Source: Pseudomonas syringae KCTC 12500
GTDB taxonomy: Bacteria; Pseudomonadota; Gammaproteobacteria; Pseudomonadales; Pseudomonadaceae
Direction: 5' to 3'
DNA length: 64,000 bases
Assembly: GCF_000507185.2 (NCBI RefSeq)
Contig: NZ_AYTM02000002.1
Span: forward strand, 891,501 to 955,500
Position 1 is the stretch's first letter. Every line of letters begins with the position of its first letter. A model generated the notes under the pieces. That model searched no databases and had not been told where the DNA came from. It saw nothing but the letters and a program-made list of their open reading frames with translations. A program made the position numbers and the translations under genes. Of the stretch, positions 52,842 to 63,014 are shown piece by piece.

Positions 52842-54115
52842 GGGCAGTCCATTTTTCGCTATTCGAATTTTCAGAGCCAGCACAATAACTTAGTCGTTTA
52901 CTGCTTTGCATGGCGCTCACCCTTGTGGACTGACAGCCAAAGACCATTCCTACAATTACAGCAGAAACTTCCTACAATACTTGGCAGGAACGTACATTTT
53001 TTATTAATTCTCACAGAGCCTTCCTTTTCGGAACCTGGTGAATATTGTTGCTGATCGCCGCAGCACAAGCATCGCAGCATCAGTAGATAAATGCGTACAA
53101 CAGGCGGCCGCCTAACTCTTACATTCAAAAATGTGACCCTGTTGCACCTGTTAACCGTATTGCCAAAGCATTCCTGCATCAGTGTCACGAACCGACTCGA
53201 CACATGGCTTATCGCCAGCTACTTAAACCAATTCCCTTTAGCTGAATCATTAAAAAAACAGGTCGATCCCCGCCCCCGGTAGCGCCCGACTGCTGTCACA
53301 GCCCATGGCTATCAGTCTGCCGCCCGGAAAGCGACACCTGCACATAACGCCCCTCTAGCAGGGCGACTGAAAGTCTCTGCATGCAGATGCCCTGCCCTGT
53401 ACACACAGGTCCAAAGACCACTGGATACATCCCACACGCTACATACGTAAACAAGGTTTAAAAATTACACATTATTTACAGAATTTCGTACAAATATTTA
53501 TTTAAGGAAAACCCTCACAGAATGGCAAGAAAAATCCTACAAACAAACACACAACCTCAAAGTGCCACACTTCTACAAACCTATCATTGACATGGCTATA
53601 TCCAACAAGGCCCATCCTTTCAGTGTCGCAAAATCTTACATACACCATAGCATAACCCTACATCATTCAAGACCATAATTAGCTCTTTCGACAAGTAGCA
53701 AATACCATTTTTTATTTCAAAGCCAGACACGTTCTTTCGAATAGGAAATGGACTACACGATTAGCAGACGCAACTTTACAACTCGTAAGACATTATAAAA
53801 ATCACTCAATCAATTCATGTACCCAACCATTTTCCTCTTGCAAAATTTATTACCAGTCGTTACTTTTTTAACAGCAACTTTTATTAATTACTGCCTTTGA
53901 ATACGCGCAGCTATATGACTTCCTGCTGCTGCGTACTGCACTTGCGCACTCCCTCAACGGTGCGTTCAAGCAGGCTTCATATAGTGCGCGGCCGGATGAA
54001 ATAGCGCACTGGGTATCTAGCCGATCCGGCATCGCTGCTTTCTGGAAACGCTCAGGGCTCCTGGCAACTCTTTCGAGTAGGCCCTGTGTATAACCATGTT
54101 CAAAAGGGATGTACC
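52842..54115. other. AT-rich gene-free region
   Basis: About 1.27 kb with no credible gene on either strand. From about 53400 to 53880 the sequence is much richer in A and T than its surroundings, with many short A, T and ACAAAC-like runs. Downstream of it the sequence returns to normal composition and leads into the gene at 54116. Possible uses are a long regulatory region, a foreign insert decayed by mutation, or an unrecognised small RNA; nothing in it lets me choose. Confidence 0.6.
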
Positions 54116-54637
54116 ATGAACACTAAATACGCTCGTACGCGGTCATCAATGCCCACCGCGTCTGATCTCACTACCGCAGTGGAAGCCTTTATTGCCCGTG
54201 GTGGTGTTATTGCAGTCATTCCAGAAGGAGAGACCGCTGAATTAGCCGCCCCGTCATCACCGCGTACAAAACGTGCGGCAGAACAGAGGCTTGAAGTCGC
54301 TGGTAAAGTGCAGCAACTGAGGTATCTGGCGGGCAAGGGGGCCGGTTTTACCGCGCTACAGTATTCATTGCGGATGAATAAAAGGGATGTTCGCCGACTG
54401 GCCACAGAACATGGCGTGACCATCAACCTCAGCCAGCCCTTGATTGTCCCACGCAGCGAGGCCCTTGATGACGTTACGAACATCGATGACGTCGTTGCAG
54501 GTCACGCCATGCACTACTCGGCATTGGGCTATACCGCGTCCGAGATTGCCCGGATACTCGATCTTAGCCTTCGCCATGTACTCAGCATCGGCAAGGCATA
54601 CCGGTTTGAATTCCGGCCACGACAGGAGAGCGACTGA
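54116..54637 (+). CDS. Unrecognised small protein, probably DNA-binding
   Basis: 173 residues from the ATG at 54116, preceded by AAAGGGAT. Two helix-turn-helix-like segments are visible, residues about 64-95 (LRYLAGKGAGFTALQYSLRMNKRDVRRLATEHGV) and about 141-166 (ALGYTASEIARILDLSLRHVLSIGKAY). The N-terminal part contains AVEAFIARGGVIAVIPEGE. I do not recognise the family. The unusual AT-rich upstream region and the isolated position suggest acquisition by transfer. Confidence 0.55.
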   Translation: MNTKYARTRSSMPTASDLTTAVEAFIARGGVIAVIPEGETAELAAPSSPRTKRAAEQRLEVAGKVQQLRYLAGKGAGFTALQYSLRMNKRDVRRLATEHGVTINLSQPLIVPRSEALDDVTNIDDVVAGHAMHYSALGYTASEIARILDLSLRHVLSIGKAYRFEFRPRQESD

Positions 54638-55025
54638 CCCTGAATAATTACGCAAAAAAAAAACAGTGTGCGATACGTTTCAGCTGGCCGATGGAAAACG
54701 CTGTTATTCCCTGCCCTGAACTTCTACAGCTACTGTAGGAAAACACCAAAACAAATACGCACTTTACCAGCGATCACTGTAAGAAGATTTTCAAAGACTA
54801 AATACTTGATGCTTCTGGCGAAGGCTGCACGCTGAAATGCATGGTAAAACAGGCATTGCTCTCCAGGTGTACGGCTACCTTGCATAGCACATATACCCTG
54901 CCTATCAACCACGATGACTTCACTGCCTTGACGTCTTTTTACATGACGCCTGGAAAGAATGACCCTGTCGATAGTATTTGAAGTGCAGCCCTGAACGGGC
55001 TGCACTTGTCTAACAACTTGCTGTA
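54638..55025. other. Gap between the unrecognised gene and argG
   Basis: 388 nt, no credible gene. Starts with a long A run near 54650. An open frame on the minus strand at 54730-55005 has no recognised family or good ribosome site. The right end holds a hairpin at 54981-55007 just 3' of argG. Confidence 0.6.
54981..55007 (-). terminator. Hairpin 3' of argG
   Basis: A perfect 11-bp stem AAGTGCAGCCC-TGAAC-GGGCTGCACTT, 19 nt beyond the argG stop (55026, minus strand). The typical T run is lacking in the minus direction, so it may need Rho or stabilise the 3' end. Confidence 0.55.
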
Positions 55026-56243
55026 TCAGAACAGCTTGCGGCCCTTGTTGGCTGCAATCCGCATGCGCAATGCGTTGAGCTTGATGAAGCCCGCTGCATC
55101 GGCCTGATCGTAGGCACCTGCGTCATCTTCGAACGTCGCAATGTTGGCGTCGAACAGCGAATCATCCGACTTGCGGCCGGTGACGATCACATTGCCCTTG
55201 TACAACTTCAGACGCACCACACCATTCACGTGGGCCTGGGACGCGTCGATCATCTGCTGCAGCATCAGACGCTCCGGGCTCCACCAGTAACCTGTGTAGA
55301 TCAGGCTGGCATATTTGGCCATGAGTTCGTCCTTGAGGTGGGCGACTTCGCGGTCCAGAGTGATCGATTCGATGGCGCGGTGAGCACGCAGCATGATGGT
55401 GCCACCCGGCGTCTCGTAGCAGCCACGGGACTTCATGCCCACATAACGGTTTTCAACGATATCCAGACGGCCGATACCGTTTTCGCCACCGATGCGGTTG
55501 AGGGTCGCGAGCACAGTGGCCGGAGTCATTTCGACGCCGTCCAGCGCAACGATATCGCCATTGCGATAGGTCAGCTCAAGGTAGGTCGCAACGTTTGGCG
55601 CGTCCTCGGGGGACTTGGTCCAGCGCCACATGTCTTCTTCGTGCTCGGTCCAGGTGTCTTCCAGCACGCCGCCTTCATAAGAGATGTGCAGCAGGTTGGC
55701 GTCCATGGAGTACGGAGATTTCTTCTTGCCGTGACGCTCGATGGGAATGTTGTGCTTTTCGGCGTAGTCCATCAGCTTCTCGCGCGACAGCAGATCCCAT
55801 TCGCGCCACGGAGCGATGACCTTGACGCCTGGCTTGAGCGCATAGGCACCCAGCTCGAAACGTACCTGGTCGTTACCTTTGCCGGTTGCACCGTGGGAAA
55901 TGGCGTCAGCGCCGGTTTCGTTGGCGATCTCGATCAGACGCTTGGCGATCAACGGACGGGCGATGGAGGTACCCAGCAGGTACTCGCCTTCATAGACGGT
56001 GTTGGCACGGAACATCGGGAAGACGAAATCGCGCACGAACTCTTCGCGCAGGTCATCGATGTAGATTTCTTTCACGCCCATGGCCTGCGCCTTGGCGCGT
56101 GCCGGCTCGACTTCTTCACCCTGACCCAGGTCAGCGGTAAAGGTCACCACTTCGCAGTTGTACGTATCTTGCAGCCACTTGAGGATTACCGAAGTATCCA
56201 GACCACCGGAATACGCGAGAACTACCTTGTTTACGTCCGCCAT
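55026..56243 (-). CDS. argG: Argininosuccinate synthase
   Basis: 405 residues. It joins citrulline and aspartate using ATP, the penultimate step of arginine synthesis. The PP-loop motif is [11 protein letters not shown] at residues 9-19. [17 protein letters not shown] and [24 protein letters not shown] are also diagnostic. Full family length. argF, another arginine gene, begins at the other end of this region, but the two are not in one operon. Confidence 0.97.
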   Translation of the reverse strand: MADVNKVVLAYSGGLDTSVILKWLQDTYNCEVVTFTADLGQGEEVEPARAKAQAMGVKEIYIDDLREEFVRDFVFPMFRANTVYEGEYLLGTSIARPLIAKRLIEIANETGADAISHGATGKGNDQVRFELGAYALKPGVKVIAPWREWDLLSREKLMDYAEKHNIPIERHGKKKSPYSMDANLLHISYEGGVLEDTWTEHEEDMWRWTKSPEDAPNVATYLELTYRNGDIVALDGVEMTPATVLATLNRIGGENGIGRLDIVENRYVGMKSRGCYETPGGTIMLRAHRAIESITLDREVAHLKDELMAKYASLIYTGYWWSPERLMLQQMIDASQAHVNGVVRLKLYKGNVIVTGRKSDDSLFDANIATFEDDAGAYDQADAAGFIKLNALRMRIAANKGRKLF

Positions 56244-56363
56244 GCCATCACTCCACCGGGTTGTACGGAAAACCGCTGATTCTACCGTTCAAACCGGCAA
56301 ATTTACAGGGGCGCGACAGCTTGTGACGACAAGGCGACGTCTGACAGATGTTTTTTACAGGCT

Positions 56364-57266
56364 TTAAGAAGTGTGCGCTGCGCTGGCAGACGCAACCGGC
56401 ACCGGGCGCTCATCGGGCGCAACACGCTCAAGGTGCACGTTCACACGACGGTTGCGCGCACGGTTGGCTTCATTGGTGTTGGGCGCCAGCGGGTAGCGCT
56501 CGCCATGAAAGCGCAGGGTGATTTGCTGCTCGGGTATACCTTGCGCCTTGAAGTAATCCATGACGGCCAGCGCGCGACGGCGGGAAAGGTCACGGTTGGT
56601 CAGACGATTGCCGCTGTTATCCGAATGACCGTCCAGTTCGATACGATTCACGGTCGGGTCGGCCTTCAAATAGGCGACCATGTTGTCCAGACGCGCCTTG
56701 GCGCGGGCATCCAGCTCGATACCGCCACCCGGGAAACCCACCTCAGCCTGTTTGATCTGATCGAAGTTCATCGGCAGTAGCTTGGCAGTGCATGCCTGGT
56801 AATCGCTGAATGCCTTGCTGAACTTGACCGGCAGCAGACGCACTTCCATCTGGCCGCCGTCCCGGGTGTAGTGGCGAATGAGCGGACTGCGCCCGTCCAT
56901 CAGACCGCTGATCAGACGTCCGGCCTGAGCCTGAGAGGTATTGAAGGGAATATCGCCATTGCTGACGCGCACCGATCCCAGGTTGATGTCGCCGCGGCCC
57001 GGTTGCCACGGTGCAGCAGCGGCCAGCAGCGTCGCAGTGCCGTTACCGAGCATGTTGTATGAAGCCTTGAGGCGAAACGTCGCCTGCTCGCCCGCGCGGC
57101 GCACGAACTCACCAGCACCGAAGTCGGTGATCGGTTGAGTCAGGCGGCATTCGAACTGATCGCCTTCGACCTTCCACTCGATGCTCTCCAGACGCGTCTG
57201 GAAACTGATAGCCATCGCCGGGAGGCTGGCAAACATGCTGAGCAGGGCTAAATATCGCTGGCGCAC
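56364..57266 (-). CDS. motY: Flagellar protein MotY
   Basis: 300 residues starting at a GTG at 57266, which has GGAG upstream; an earlier GTG at 57278 is less favoured. A signal peptide ends near PAMA (residue 19). The N-terminal domain of about 140 residues is MotY_N-like (SIEWKVEGDQFECRLTQPITDFGAG). The C-terminal OmpA domain binds peptidoglycan (ELDGHSDNSGNRLTNRDLSRRRA; RARNRRVNVHL). It forms part of the T ring for the sodium- or proton-driven flagellar stator. Adjacent to pyrC and rnt as in P. aeruginosa. Confidence 0.9.
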   Translation of the reverse strand: MRQRYLALLSMFASLPAMAISFQTRLESIEWKVEGDQFECRLTQPITDFGAGEFVRRAGEQATFRLKASYNMLGNGTATLLAAAAPWQPGRGDINLGSVRVSNGDIPFNTSQAQAGRLISGLMDGRSPLIRHYTRDGGQMEVRLLPVKFSKAFSDYQACTAKLLPMNFDQIKQAEVGFPGGGIELDARAKARLDNMVAYLKADPTVNRIELDGHSDNSGNRLTNRDLSRRRALAVMDYFKAQGIPEQQITLRFHGERYPLAPNTNEANRARNRRVNVHLERVAPDERPVPVASASAAHTS

Positions 57267-57415
57267 GGGAGGCTCCACTGGAAATGAACGCGAAACAGAA
57301 AATTACCGACTGACAAGGGAGCTATCGGTAACTTCATGCAAAACTTGATAGCGGATGCCTGAGAGAGTCTTTTCCGGTAGCATTCCCAGCGAGTTTGACC
57401 CGCCTGGAATCCCCA

Positions 57416-58459
57416 ATGTCTGACCGCCTGACCCTCCTGCGTCCCGACGACTGGCATATTCACCTCCGTGACGGAGCTGTCTTGCCTCATACCGTTGCTG
57501 ACGTAGCGCGAACTTTTGGCCGCGCAATCATCATGCCCAACCTCGTGCCTCCGGTACGCAACGCGCAGCAAGCCGATGCCTATCGCCAGCGCATTCTGGC
57601 TGCACGCCCGGCCAGCAGCCGCTTCGAGCCGTTGATGGTGCTGTACCTCACCGACCAGACCACGCCCGACGACATCCGCACCGCCAAGGCCAGTGGCTTC
57701 GTGTATGCGGCCAAGCTGTATCCGGCCGGCGCGACCACCAACTCCGATTCCGGTGTCACCAGCATCGACAAGATCTTCCCTGCCCTCGAAGCAATGGCCG
57801 AAGTCGGCATGCTGCTGCTGGTGCACGGGGAAGTGACACGTGGCGAAATCGACGTATTCGATCGCGAGAAGGTCTTCATCGATGAGCACCTGCGTCGTGT
57901 AGTCGAGCGCTTCCCGACCCTGAAAGTGGTGTTCGAACACATCACCACCGGTGAAGCGGTGCAGTTCGTCAATGAAGCTTCCGCCAATGTCGCGGCGACC
58001 ATCACCGCGCATCACCTGCTCTACAACCGTAATCACATGCTGGTCGGCGGGATTCGTCCGCACTTCTATTGCCTGCCGATCCTCAAGCGCAATACGCATC
58101 AGACGGCCCTGCTCGACGCAGCCACCAGCGGCAGCGGCAAGTTCTTCCTGGGCACCGACTCTGCGCCGCATGCCCAGCATGCCAAGGAAAATGCGTGCGG
58201 TTGCGCCGGGTGCTACACCGCCTACGCAGCCATCGAACTGTATGCAGAAGCTTTCGAGCAGCGTAACGCTCTGGACAAGCTGGAAGGCTTCGCCAGCCTT
58301 CACGGTCCGGCGTTCTACGGCTTGCCCGCCAATCAGGACACCATCACGCTGGTGCGTGACGAGTGGACCGCCCCTGCCAGCCTGCCGTTCGGTGAGTTGA
58401 CTGTTATCCCGCTGCGCGCTGGTGAAACACTGCGCTGGCGTCTGGAGGAACACGCGTGA
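57416..58459 (+). CDS. pyrC: Dihydroorotase
   Basis: 347 residues from the ATG at 57416; an upstream TTG at 57395 is weaker. It catalyses the reversible cyclisation of carbamoyl aspartate to dihydroorotate in pyrimidine synthesis. The metal motif DWHIHLRDG, the carboxylated lysine in [19 protein letters not shown] and GTDSAPH are all present (class II dihydroorotase). It overlaps rnt by 4 nt (GTGA). Confidence 0.96.
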   Translation: MSDRLTLLRPDDWHIHLRDGAVLPHTVADVARTFGRAIIMPNLVPPVRNAQQADAYRQRILAARPASSRFEPLMVLYLTDQTTPDDIRTAKASGFVYAAKLYPAGATTNSDSGVTSIDKIFPALEAMAEVGMLLLVHGEVTRGEIDVFDREKVFIDEHLRRVVERFPTLKVVFEHITTGEAVQFVNEASANVAATITAHHLLYNRNHMLVGGIRPHFYCLPILKRNTHQTALLDAATSGSGKFFLGTDSAPHAQHAKENACGCAGCYTAYAAIELYAEAFEQRNALDKLEGFASLHGPAFYGLPANQDTITLVRDEWTAPASLPFGELTVIPLRAGETLRWRLEEHA

Positions 58460-59133
58460 GTGAAGATAATTTTGACGACGAACACGAAGGCCACGGCGGT
58501 GGCGGCGGTTCCCGTCACCCGATGGCGGCGCGCTTTCGCGGCTACCTGCCAGTGGTCGTCGACGTAGAAACCGGCGGATTCAATTCAGCCACCGATGCCT
58601 TGCTGGAAATCGCTGCGGTGACTATCGGCATGGATGAAAAAGGCTTCGTGTTCCCGGAACACACCTATTTCTTCCGCGTAGAACCGTTCGAAGGTGCCAA
58701 TATCGAAGCGGCGGCGCTGGAGTTCACCGGCATCAAGCTCGATCACCCGCTGCGCATGGCAGTCAGCGAAGAAACCGCGATGAACGACATCTTTCGCGGC
58801 GTGCGCAAGGCCCTCAAGGCCAATGGCTGCAAACGCGCGGTGCTGGTCGGGCACAACGCCAGCTTCGACCTCGGCTTCGTCAATGCCGCCGTCGCGCGGA
58901 TGGACATGAAGCGCAACCCGTTTCACCCGTTCTCCAGCTTCGACACCGCCACCCTCGCCGGCCTGGCTTATGGTCAGACCGTGCTGGCAAAGGCCTGTCA
59001 GGCTGCCGGCATCGACTTCGACGGGCGCGAGGCACACTCGGCCCGTTACGACACCGAGAAGACGGCAGAGCTGTTCTGCGGCATCGTCAATCGCTGGAAA
59101 GAAATGGGCGGCTGGGAAGATTTCGACGACTGA
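58456..59133 (+). CDS. rnt: Ribonuclease T
   Basis: 225 residues, starting with GTG at 58456 inside the end of pyrC. DEDD-family 3'-5' exoribonuclease that trims tRNA and other small RNA ends. The acidic motif [18 protein letters not shown], then HNASFDLGF and [15 protein letters not shown], are diagnostic. Coupled to pyrC by overlap, and ends at a strong terminator. Confidence 0.96.
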   Translation: MSEDNFDDEHEGHGGGGGSRHPMAARFRGYLPVVVDVETGGFNSATDALLEIAAVTIGMDEKGFVFPEHTYFFRVEPFEGANIEAAALEFTGIKLDHPLRMAVSEETAMNDIFRGVRKALKANGCKRAVLVGHNASFDLGFVNAAVARMDMKRNPFHPFSSFDTATLAGLAYGQTVLAKACQAAGIDFDGREAHSARYDTEKTAELFCGIVNRWKEMGGWEDFDD

Positions 59134-59154
59134 GGACGTTACGTCTGTGAATGG

Positions 59155-59176
59155 ACCGGCCTTGTGCCGGTTTTTT
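59155..59176 (+). terminator. Terminator of the pyrC-rnt pair
   Basis: ACCGGC-CTTGT-GCCGGT followed by six T, 22 nt after the rnt stop codon. Confidence 0.85.
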
Positions 59177-59281
59177 CATGTCTGCAGCGGGATGAACCTG
59201 AGGGCATACTCATGACGCGTTTCCTGCGAAAGCAACCGCTCATCGCTCGACCTGAATACAACCCAAAACAGTTTTGACAAG

Positions 59282-59299
59282 CATTCTCATTAACATTAA
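59282..59299 (+). promoter_or_regulatory. Fur-box-like triple hexamer upstream of bfd
   Basis: CATTCT-CATTAA-CATTAA are three tandem hexamers of the NATWAT type (on the other strand TTAATG-TTAATG-AGAATG) just downstream of TTGACA at 59274-59279. Fur boxes are built of such repeats, and bfd is iron-repressed in Pseudomonas, so Fur control is the likely reading. Confidence 0.55.
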
Positions 59300-59342
59300 G
59301 CTCCTCGGCACCAAGCAATAAACCAGCGACGGTCCATAGCTT

Positions 59343-59561
59343 ATGTATGTTTGCCTCTGCCAAGGTGTCACCGACGGTCAAATCCGGGATGCAATTCTGG
59401 AAGGCTGCTGCAGTTATCGTGAAGTCCGTGAAACACTCGGCGTTGCGAGTAAATGTGGGAAATGCGCCTGCCTGGCAAAGGAAGTGGTGCGTGATACGCT
59501 GACCGAGCTGCAAACCAGCCATGCACTGCTGGCCTATCCGGCAAAATTTTCAGCTGCCTGA
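59343..59561 (+). CDS. bfd: Bacterioferritin-associated ferredoxin
   Basis: 72 residues. The 2Fe-2S cysteines are in CLC (4 and 6) and CGKC (38 and 41), the Bfd fold signature. Bfd reduces ferric iron stored in bacterioferritin so that it can be released. It is encoded 200 nt before a bfr gene, though with its own terminator. Confidence 0.95.
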   Translation: MYVCLCQGVTDGQIRDAILEGCCSYREVRETLGVASKCGKCACLAKEVVRDTLTELQTSHALLAYPAKFSAA

Positions 59562-59577
59562 ACCCCCTCTTTTAAAG

Positions 59578-59603
59578 AACCGGACACCACGTCCGGTTTT
59601 TTT
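59578..59603 (+). terminator. Terminator of bfd
   Basis: ACCGGAC-ACCAC-GTCCGGT followed by seven T, beginning 17 nt after the stop codon. Confidence 0.9.
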
Positions 59604-59761
59604 ATGCCTGTAATTCAAGCGCTTAGCGTCAAGATGCGGAACTCAAACATTCTTATTCCTATTTAATTTCACTTATTATTCAACAACTTAGGTTTGACAG
59701 GCGTTTAAGCGCAGCTCACACTCGGCACTTATATACACAAGCCACTGGCAGGACCTCGAAC

Positions 59762-60232
59762 ATGAAAGGCGACATTACCGTCATCCAGCATCTCAACAAG
59801 ATCCTCGGGAACGAGCTGGTCGCTATCAATCAGTATTTCCTGCATGCGCGCATGTACGAAGACTGGGGTCTGAAAAAGCTGGGTGGCCACGAATATAAAG
59901 AGTCCATCCATGCGATGAAGTACGCTGACAAGCTGATCAAGCGCACATTGTTTCTGGAAGGGCTGCCCAACCTGCAGGACCTGGGCAAGATTCTCATCGG
60001 TGAGCACACCAAGGAAATGCTGGAGTGCGACCTGAAGATCGAGCAAAAAGGTCTGGCCGATCTGAAAGCCGCGATCGCTCACTTTGAGACAGTCGGTGAC
60101 TTCGGCAGCCGTGAGTTGCTGGAAGACATCCTTGAGCCCAAGGAAGAGCAAATCGACTGGCTGGAGACTCAGTTGGGTCTGATCGTCAAGGTCGGTATCG
60201 AGAACTACCTGCAGTCGCAGATGGGTGACTGA
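59762..60232 (+). CDS. bfr: Bacterioferritin, haem-binding subunit lacking most ferroxidase ligands
   Basis: 156 residues, full length and clearly Bfr ([28 protein letters not shown]). The haem-ligand Met52 is present. Of the six di-iron ligands normally Glu18, Glu51, His54, Glu94, Glu127 and His130, only Glu18 and Glu94 remain; the others are Ala51, Tyr54, Lys127 and Gln130. This is the pattern of the α-type subunit of mixed bacterioferritins, which provides haem while a partner subunit oxidises iron. The partner is not in this window. Confidence 0.9.
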   Translation: MKGDITVIQHLNKILGNELVAINQYFLHARMYEDWGLKKLGGHEYKESIHAMKYADKLIKRTLFLEGLPNLQDLGKILIGEHTKEMLECDLKIEQKGLADLKAAIAHFETVGDFGSRELLEDILEPKEEQIDWLETQLGLIVKVGIENYLQSQMGD

Positions 60233-60253
60233 TTCCCCCATCGCGCCACAATG

Positions 60254-60288
60254 AAAAAGCCCGCCTCAATCGAGAGCGGGCTTTTTCT
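60254..60288 (+). terminator. Terminator of bfr
   Basis: AAAAAGCCCGC, loop, GCGGGCTTTTT: a strong terminator 21 nt after the bfr stop codon, with an A tract that also fits the opposite strand. Confidence 0.9.
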
Positions 60289-60358
60289 TGTGCGTAAAAC
60301 CTTGCTGGAGCGTATGAGGCGATAATCGCGACTATCGTGCGACGCTCTGCGCGAGGCT

Positions 60359-60685
60359 TTACTCGGCCTTGGCGGCGGATGCTTCCTTGACCAACGTCTG
60401 CAGCGAACCGTCAGCCATCATCTCGGTGATGATGTCGCTACCACCGACCAGCTCACCGGCAACCCACAGTTGCGGGAAAGTCGGCCAGTTGGCGTACTTT
60501 GGCAGGTTGGCGCGGATTTCAGGGTTTTGCAGAATGTCGACGTAGGCAAACTTTTCGCCACACGCCATCAATGCCTGGGAAGCCTTGGCCGAAAAGCCGC
60601 ATTGCGGAGCGTTCGGAGCGCCTTTCATGTAAAGCAGAATGGTGTTGTTGGCAATCTGCTCTTTGATCGTTTCGATGATATCCAT
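60359..60685 (-). CDS. grxD: Monothiol glutaredoxin GrxD
   Basis: 108 residues. The active site CGFS is in NAPQCGFSAKASQAL, and the glutathione-binding KGAPNAP, WPTFPQLW and GGSDII segments are present. Monothiol CGFS glutaredoxins bind a bridging 2Fe-2S cluster and serve in cluster transfer and iron sensing, fitting with bfd-bfr beside it. Convergent with bfr. Confidence 0.96.
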   Translation of the reverse strand: MDIIETIKEQIANNTILLYMKGAPNAPQCGFSAKASQALMACGEKFAYVDILQNPEIRANLPKYANWPTFPQLWVAGELVGGSDIITEMMADGSLQTLVKEASAAKAE

Positions 60686-60773
60686 GGAGCACCTCGGCTG
60701 AAATATCCGACTCAGTTGTCGGCACGGTGGCGCATTGTAACGAAATCCCGAGCATGACGCTCTGTCTTGAGGC

Positions 60774-62882
60774 TTAACACGCCACTACCTGCACCGGTAC
60801 GCCGTTCAACGCCGCGTTGCCGGACAGCGCGTCGAGTTGCCGTTCGTCGGTCAGGTCATTGGCACTGACGCCGGGCAGGCTCTGCGCGATCGCCATTTTT
60901 ACTCCTGCACGTGAATGCCCCCAACCGTGCGGCAGGCTGACCACCCCGGGCATCATGTCCAGACTGCCCAGCACCTGAACCTCGATCATCCCGACCCGGG
61001 AGCTGACCCGGACCTGCTGGCCGTCACTCAGACCACGGCACGCGAAATCGTCAGGATGCATCAACAGTTGATGCCGGGGTTTGCCCTTCACCAGCCGATG
61101 GTAGTTGTGCATCCATGAGTTGTTACTGCGCACATGCCGGCGGCCAATCAGCAGTAACTCGCCGGTCTGGGGAGCAGGCTCTGCTGCAAAGCGCGCCAGG
61201 TCGGCCATGATCACCTCCGGCGCGGCCTGAATGCGGCCATTGGCGGTCTTCAGACGCTGTGCAAGATTGGCCTTCAAAGCCCCCAGATCAAGACCGTGCG
61301 GATGACTGTCCAGTGTCTCCAGTGACAGCTTATGGGGTGATGCGTCGCCATAGAAGCCTGCACGCAGCCCGCGATCGATCATCTGCGCAGGCGGCAACGT
61401 GGGTTTCAGCGCCCGCTCGGCCTTGGCGGCAAAGGCGCTGGCCAGCCCGACGAAAATCTCCCAGTCGTGCAGCGCACCTTCGGGCTTGTCGAAAATGGCC
61501 CGATTGAAGCGCGTGACGTTACGCACTGCCAGGGTGTTGAAGGTGGTGTCGTAGTGATCATTTTCCAGTGCCGAGGTGGACGGCAGGATCAAGTCGGCGT
61601 GGCGAGTGGTCTCGTTGATGTAAAGATCGATGCTGAGCATGAACTCAAGCCCTTCGAGCGCCTGCTCCAGCTGACGGCCGTTCGGCGTCGACAGAACCGG
61701 GTTACCCGCAACGGTCACCAACGCGCGAACCTGCCCCTCCCCGTCCACTAGCATTTCCTCGGCCAGCGCCGAGACCGGCAACTCCCCGCCATACTCCGGC
61801 AGGCCGGACACCCTACTTTGCCACAGATTGAAATGACCGCCGGATGTCGAGCTGACGAGGTCGACGGCGGGCTCTGTACAGAGTGCGCCACCCACACGGT
61901 CCAGGTTGCCAGTCACCAGATTGATCAGTTGTGCCAGCCAATGGCACAGCGTGCCGAAGGTCTGCGTCGACACGCCCATTCGCCCATAGCACACCGCCTT
62001 GTCAGCGGCCGCGAAGTCCCGCGCCAGTTGCCGGATCTGCTCGGCAGCAATACCGCAGCGCGGGCTCATGGCCTCGGCAGTAAAACCGGCAATGGCGTGG
62101 CGAACCTGCTCCAGGCCATCGACAGGCAAATGGCTCTCGCGGGGCAGCCCCTCCTCGAACAGCGTATTGAGCAGCCCGAACAGCAACGCCGCATCACCGC
62201 CCGGGCGTACGAACAGATGCTGGTCAGCGATGGCAGCCGTCTCACTGCGGCGCGGGTCGATGACCACCAGTTTGCCGCCGCGCTGCTGGATTGCTTTCAG
62301 ACGTTTTTCGACATCCGGTACCGTCATGATGCTGCCGTTGGACGCCAACGGATTGCCGCCGAGAATCAGCATGAAGTCGGTGTGATCAATATCCGGAATC
62401 GGCAACAGCATGCCGTGGCCATACATCAGGAAACTGGTGAGGTGATGCGGCAACTGATCGACCGACGTCGCCGAAAAACGATTGCGGGTCTTGAGCAGGC
62501 CGAGAAAGTAATTGCTGTGCGTCATCAACCCGTAGTTATGCACGCTGGGGTTGCCCTGATAGACCGCCACCGCGTTTTGCCCATGGCGCTGCTGAATGGC
62601 GTAAAGCCGCTCCGCCACCAGATCGAAGGCCTGCTGCCAGGCAATCGGCTGCCATTGATCACCGCTGCGCAGCATCGGCTGTCGCAAGCGATCAGGGTCG
62701 TTCTGGATGTCCTGCAGCGCAACCGCCTTGGGGCAGATATGACCGCGGCTGAACGTGTCCAGCGGGTCGCCCTTGATCGAGGTAATACGCGGCGCAGAAT
62801 CCGCCTCCACGACGGTCTCGATCACAAGACCGCAAATGGCCTCGCACAGGTGGCAGGCTCGGTAGTGTTCAGTCCGGGTCAT
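60774..62882 (-). CDS. Molybdopterin oxidoreductase family protein (bis-MGD, 4Fe-4S)
   Basis: 702 residues from the ATG at 62882, preceded by GAGG; longer in-frame starts reach 62960. A cytoplasmic-type N-terminus carries the 4Fe-4S motif CHLCEAICGL…HICPKA (C-x2-C-x3-C-x~30-C). Segments such as VYQGNPSVHNYG and LMLGGNPLASNG are of the DMSO reductase/formate dehydrogenase superfamily. No twin-arginine signal and no partner subunit genes, so the substrate is unknown. Confidence 0.88.
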   Translation of the reverse strand: MTRTEHYRACHLCEAICGLVIETVVEADSAPRITSIKGDPLDTFSRGHICPKAVALQDIQNDPDRLRQPMLRSGDQWQPIAWQQAFDLVAERLYAIQQRHGQNAVAVYQGNPSVHNYGLMTHSNYFLGLLKTRNRFSATSVDQLPHHLTSFLMYGHGMLLPIPDIDHTDFMLILGGNPLASNGSIMTVPDVEKRLKAIQQRGGKLVVIDPRRSETAAIADQHLFVRPGGDAALLFGLLNTLFEEGLPRESHLPVDGLEQVRHAIAGFTAEAMSPRCGIAAEQIRQLARDFAAADKAVCYGRMGVSTQTFGTLCHWLAQLINLVTGNLDRVGGALCTEPAVDLVSSTSGGHFNLWQSRVSGLPEYGGELPVSALAEEMLVDGEGQVRALVTVAGNPVLSTPNGRQLEQALEGLEFMLSIDLYINETTRHADLILPSTSALENDHYDTTFNTLAVRNVTRFNRAIFDKPEGALHDWEIFVGLASAFAAKAERALKPTLPPAQMIDRGLRAGFYGDASPHKLSLETLDSHPHGLDLGALKANLAQRLKTANGRIQAAPEVIMADLARFAAEPAPQTGELLLIGRRHVRSNNSWMHNYHRLVKGKPRHQLLMHPDDFACRGLSDGQQVRVSSRVGMIEVQVLGSLDMMPGVVSLPHGWGHSRAGVKMAIAQSLPGVSANDLTDERQLDALSGNAALNGVPVQVVAC

Positions 62883-63014
62883 CACAGCCTCAGATCTTGT
62901 CATGGCAATCCGGTTGATTGCCGAACACTCACTATGCTGCCTTGCCATGCCCCGCGCCACTGATGTTCGGCCCGTGAATCGAGGGGCATCAGGCGCGCGG
63001 ATGAGTTGGCCGAA

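Noticed and set aside
53030..53060. GGAACC at 53030-53035 as part of a possible HrpL box
   Set aside because: No CCACNNA follows at 15-16 nt; the downstream sequence reads CTGATCG/CCGCAGC instead. No HrpL box was accepted anywhere in the window.
53091..53282. 63-codon plus-strand open frame in the AT-rich gap
   Set aside because: Short, no ribosome site, unrelated codon use and no recognisable feature.
54730..55005. 91-codon minus-strand open frame between the unrecognised gene and argG
   Set aside because: No family recognised, no good ribosome site, and it overlaps the argG 3' hairpin; treated as chance.
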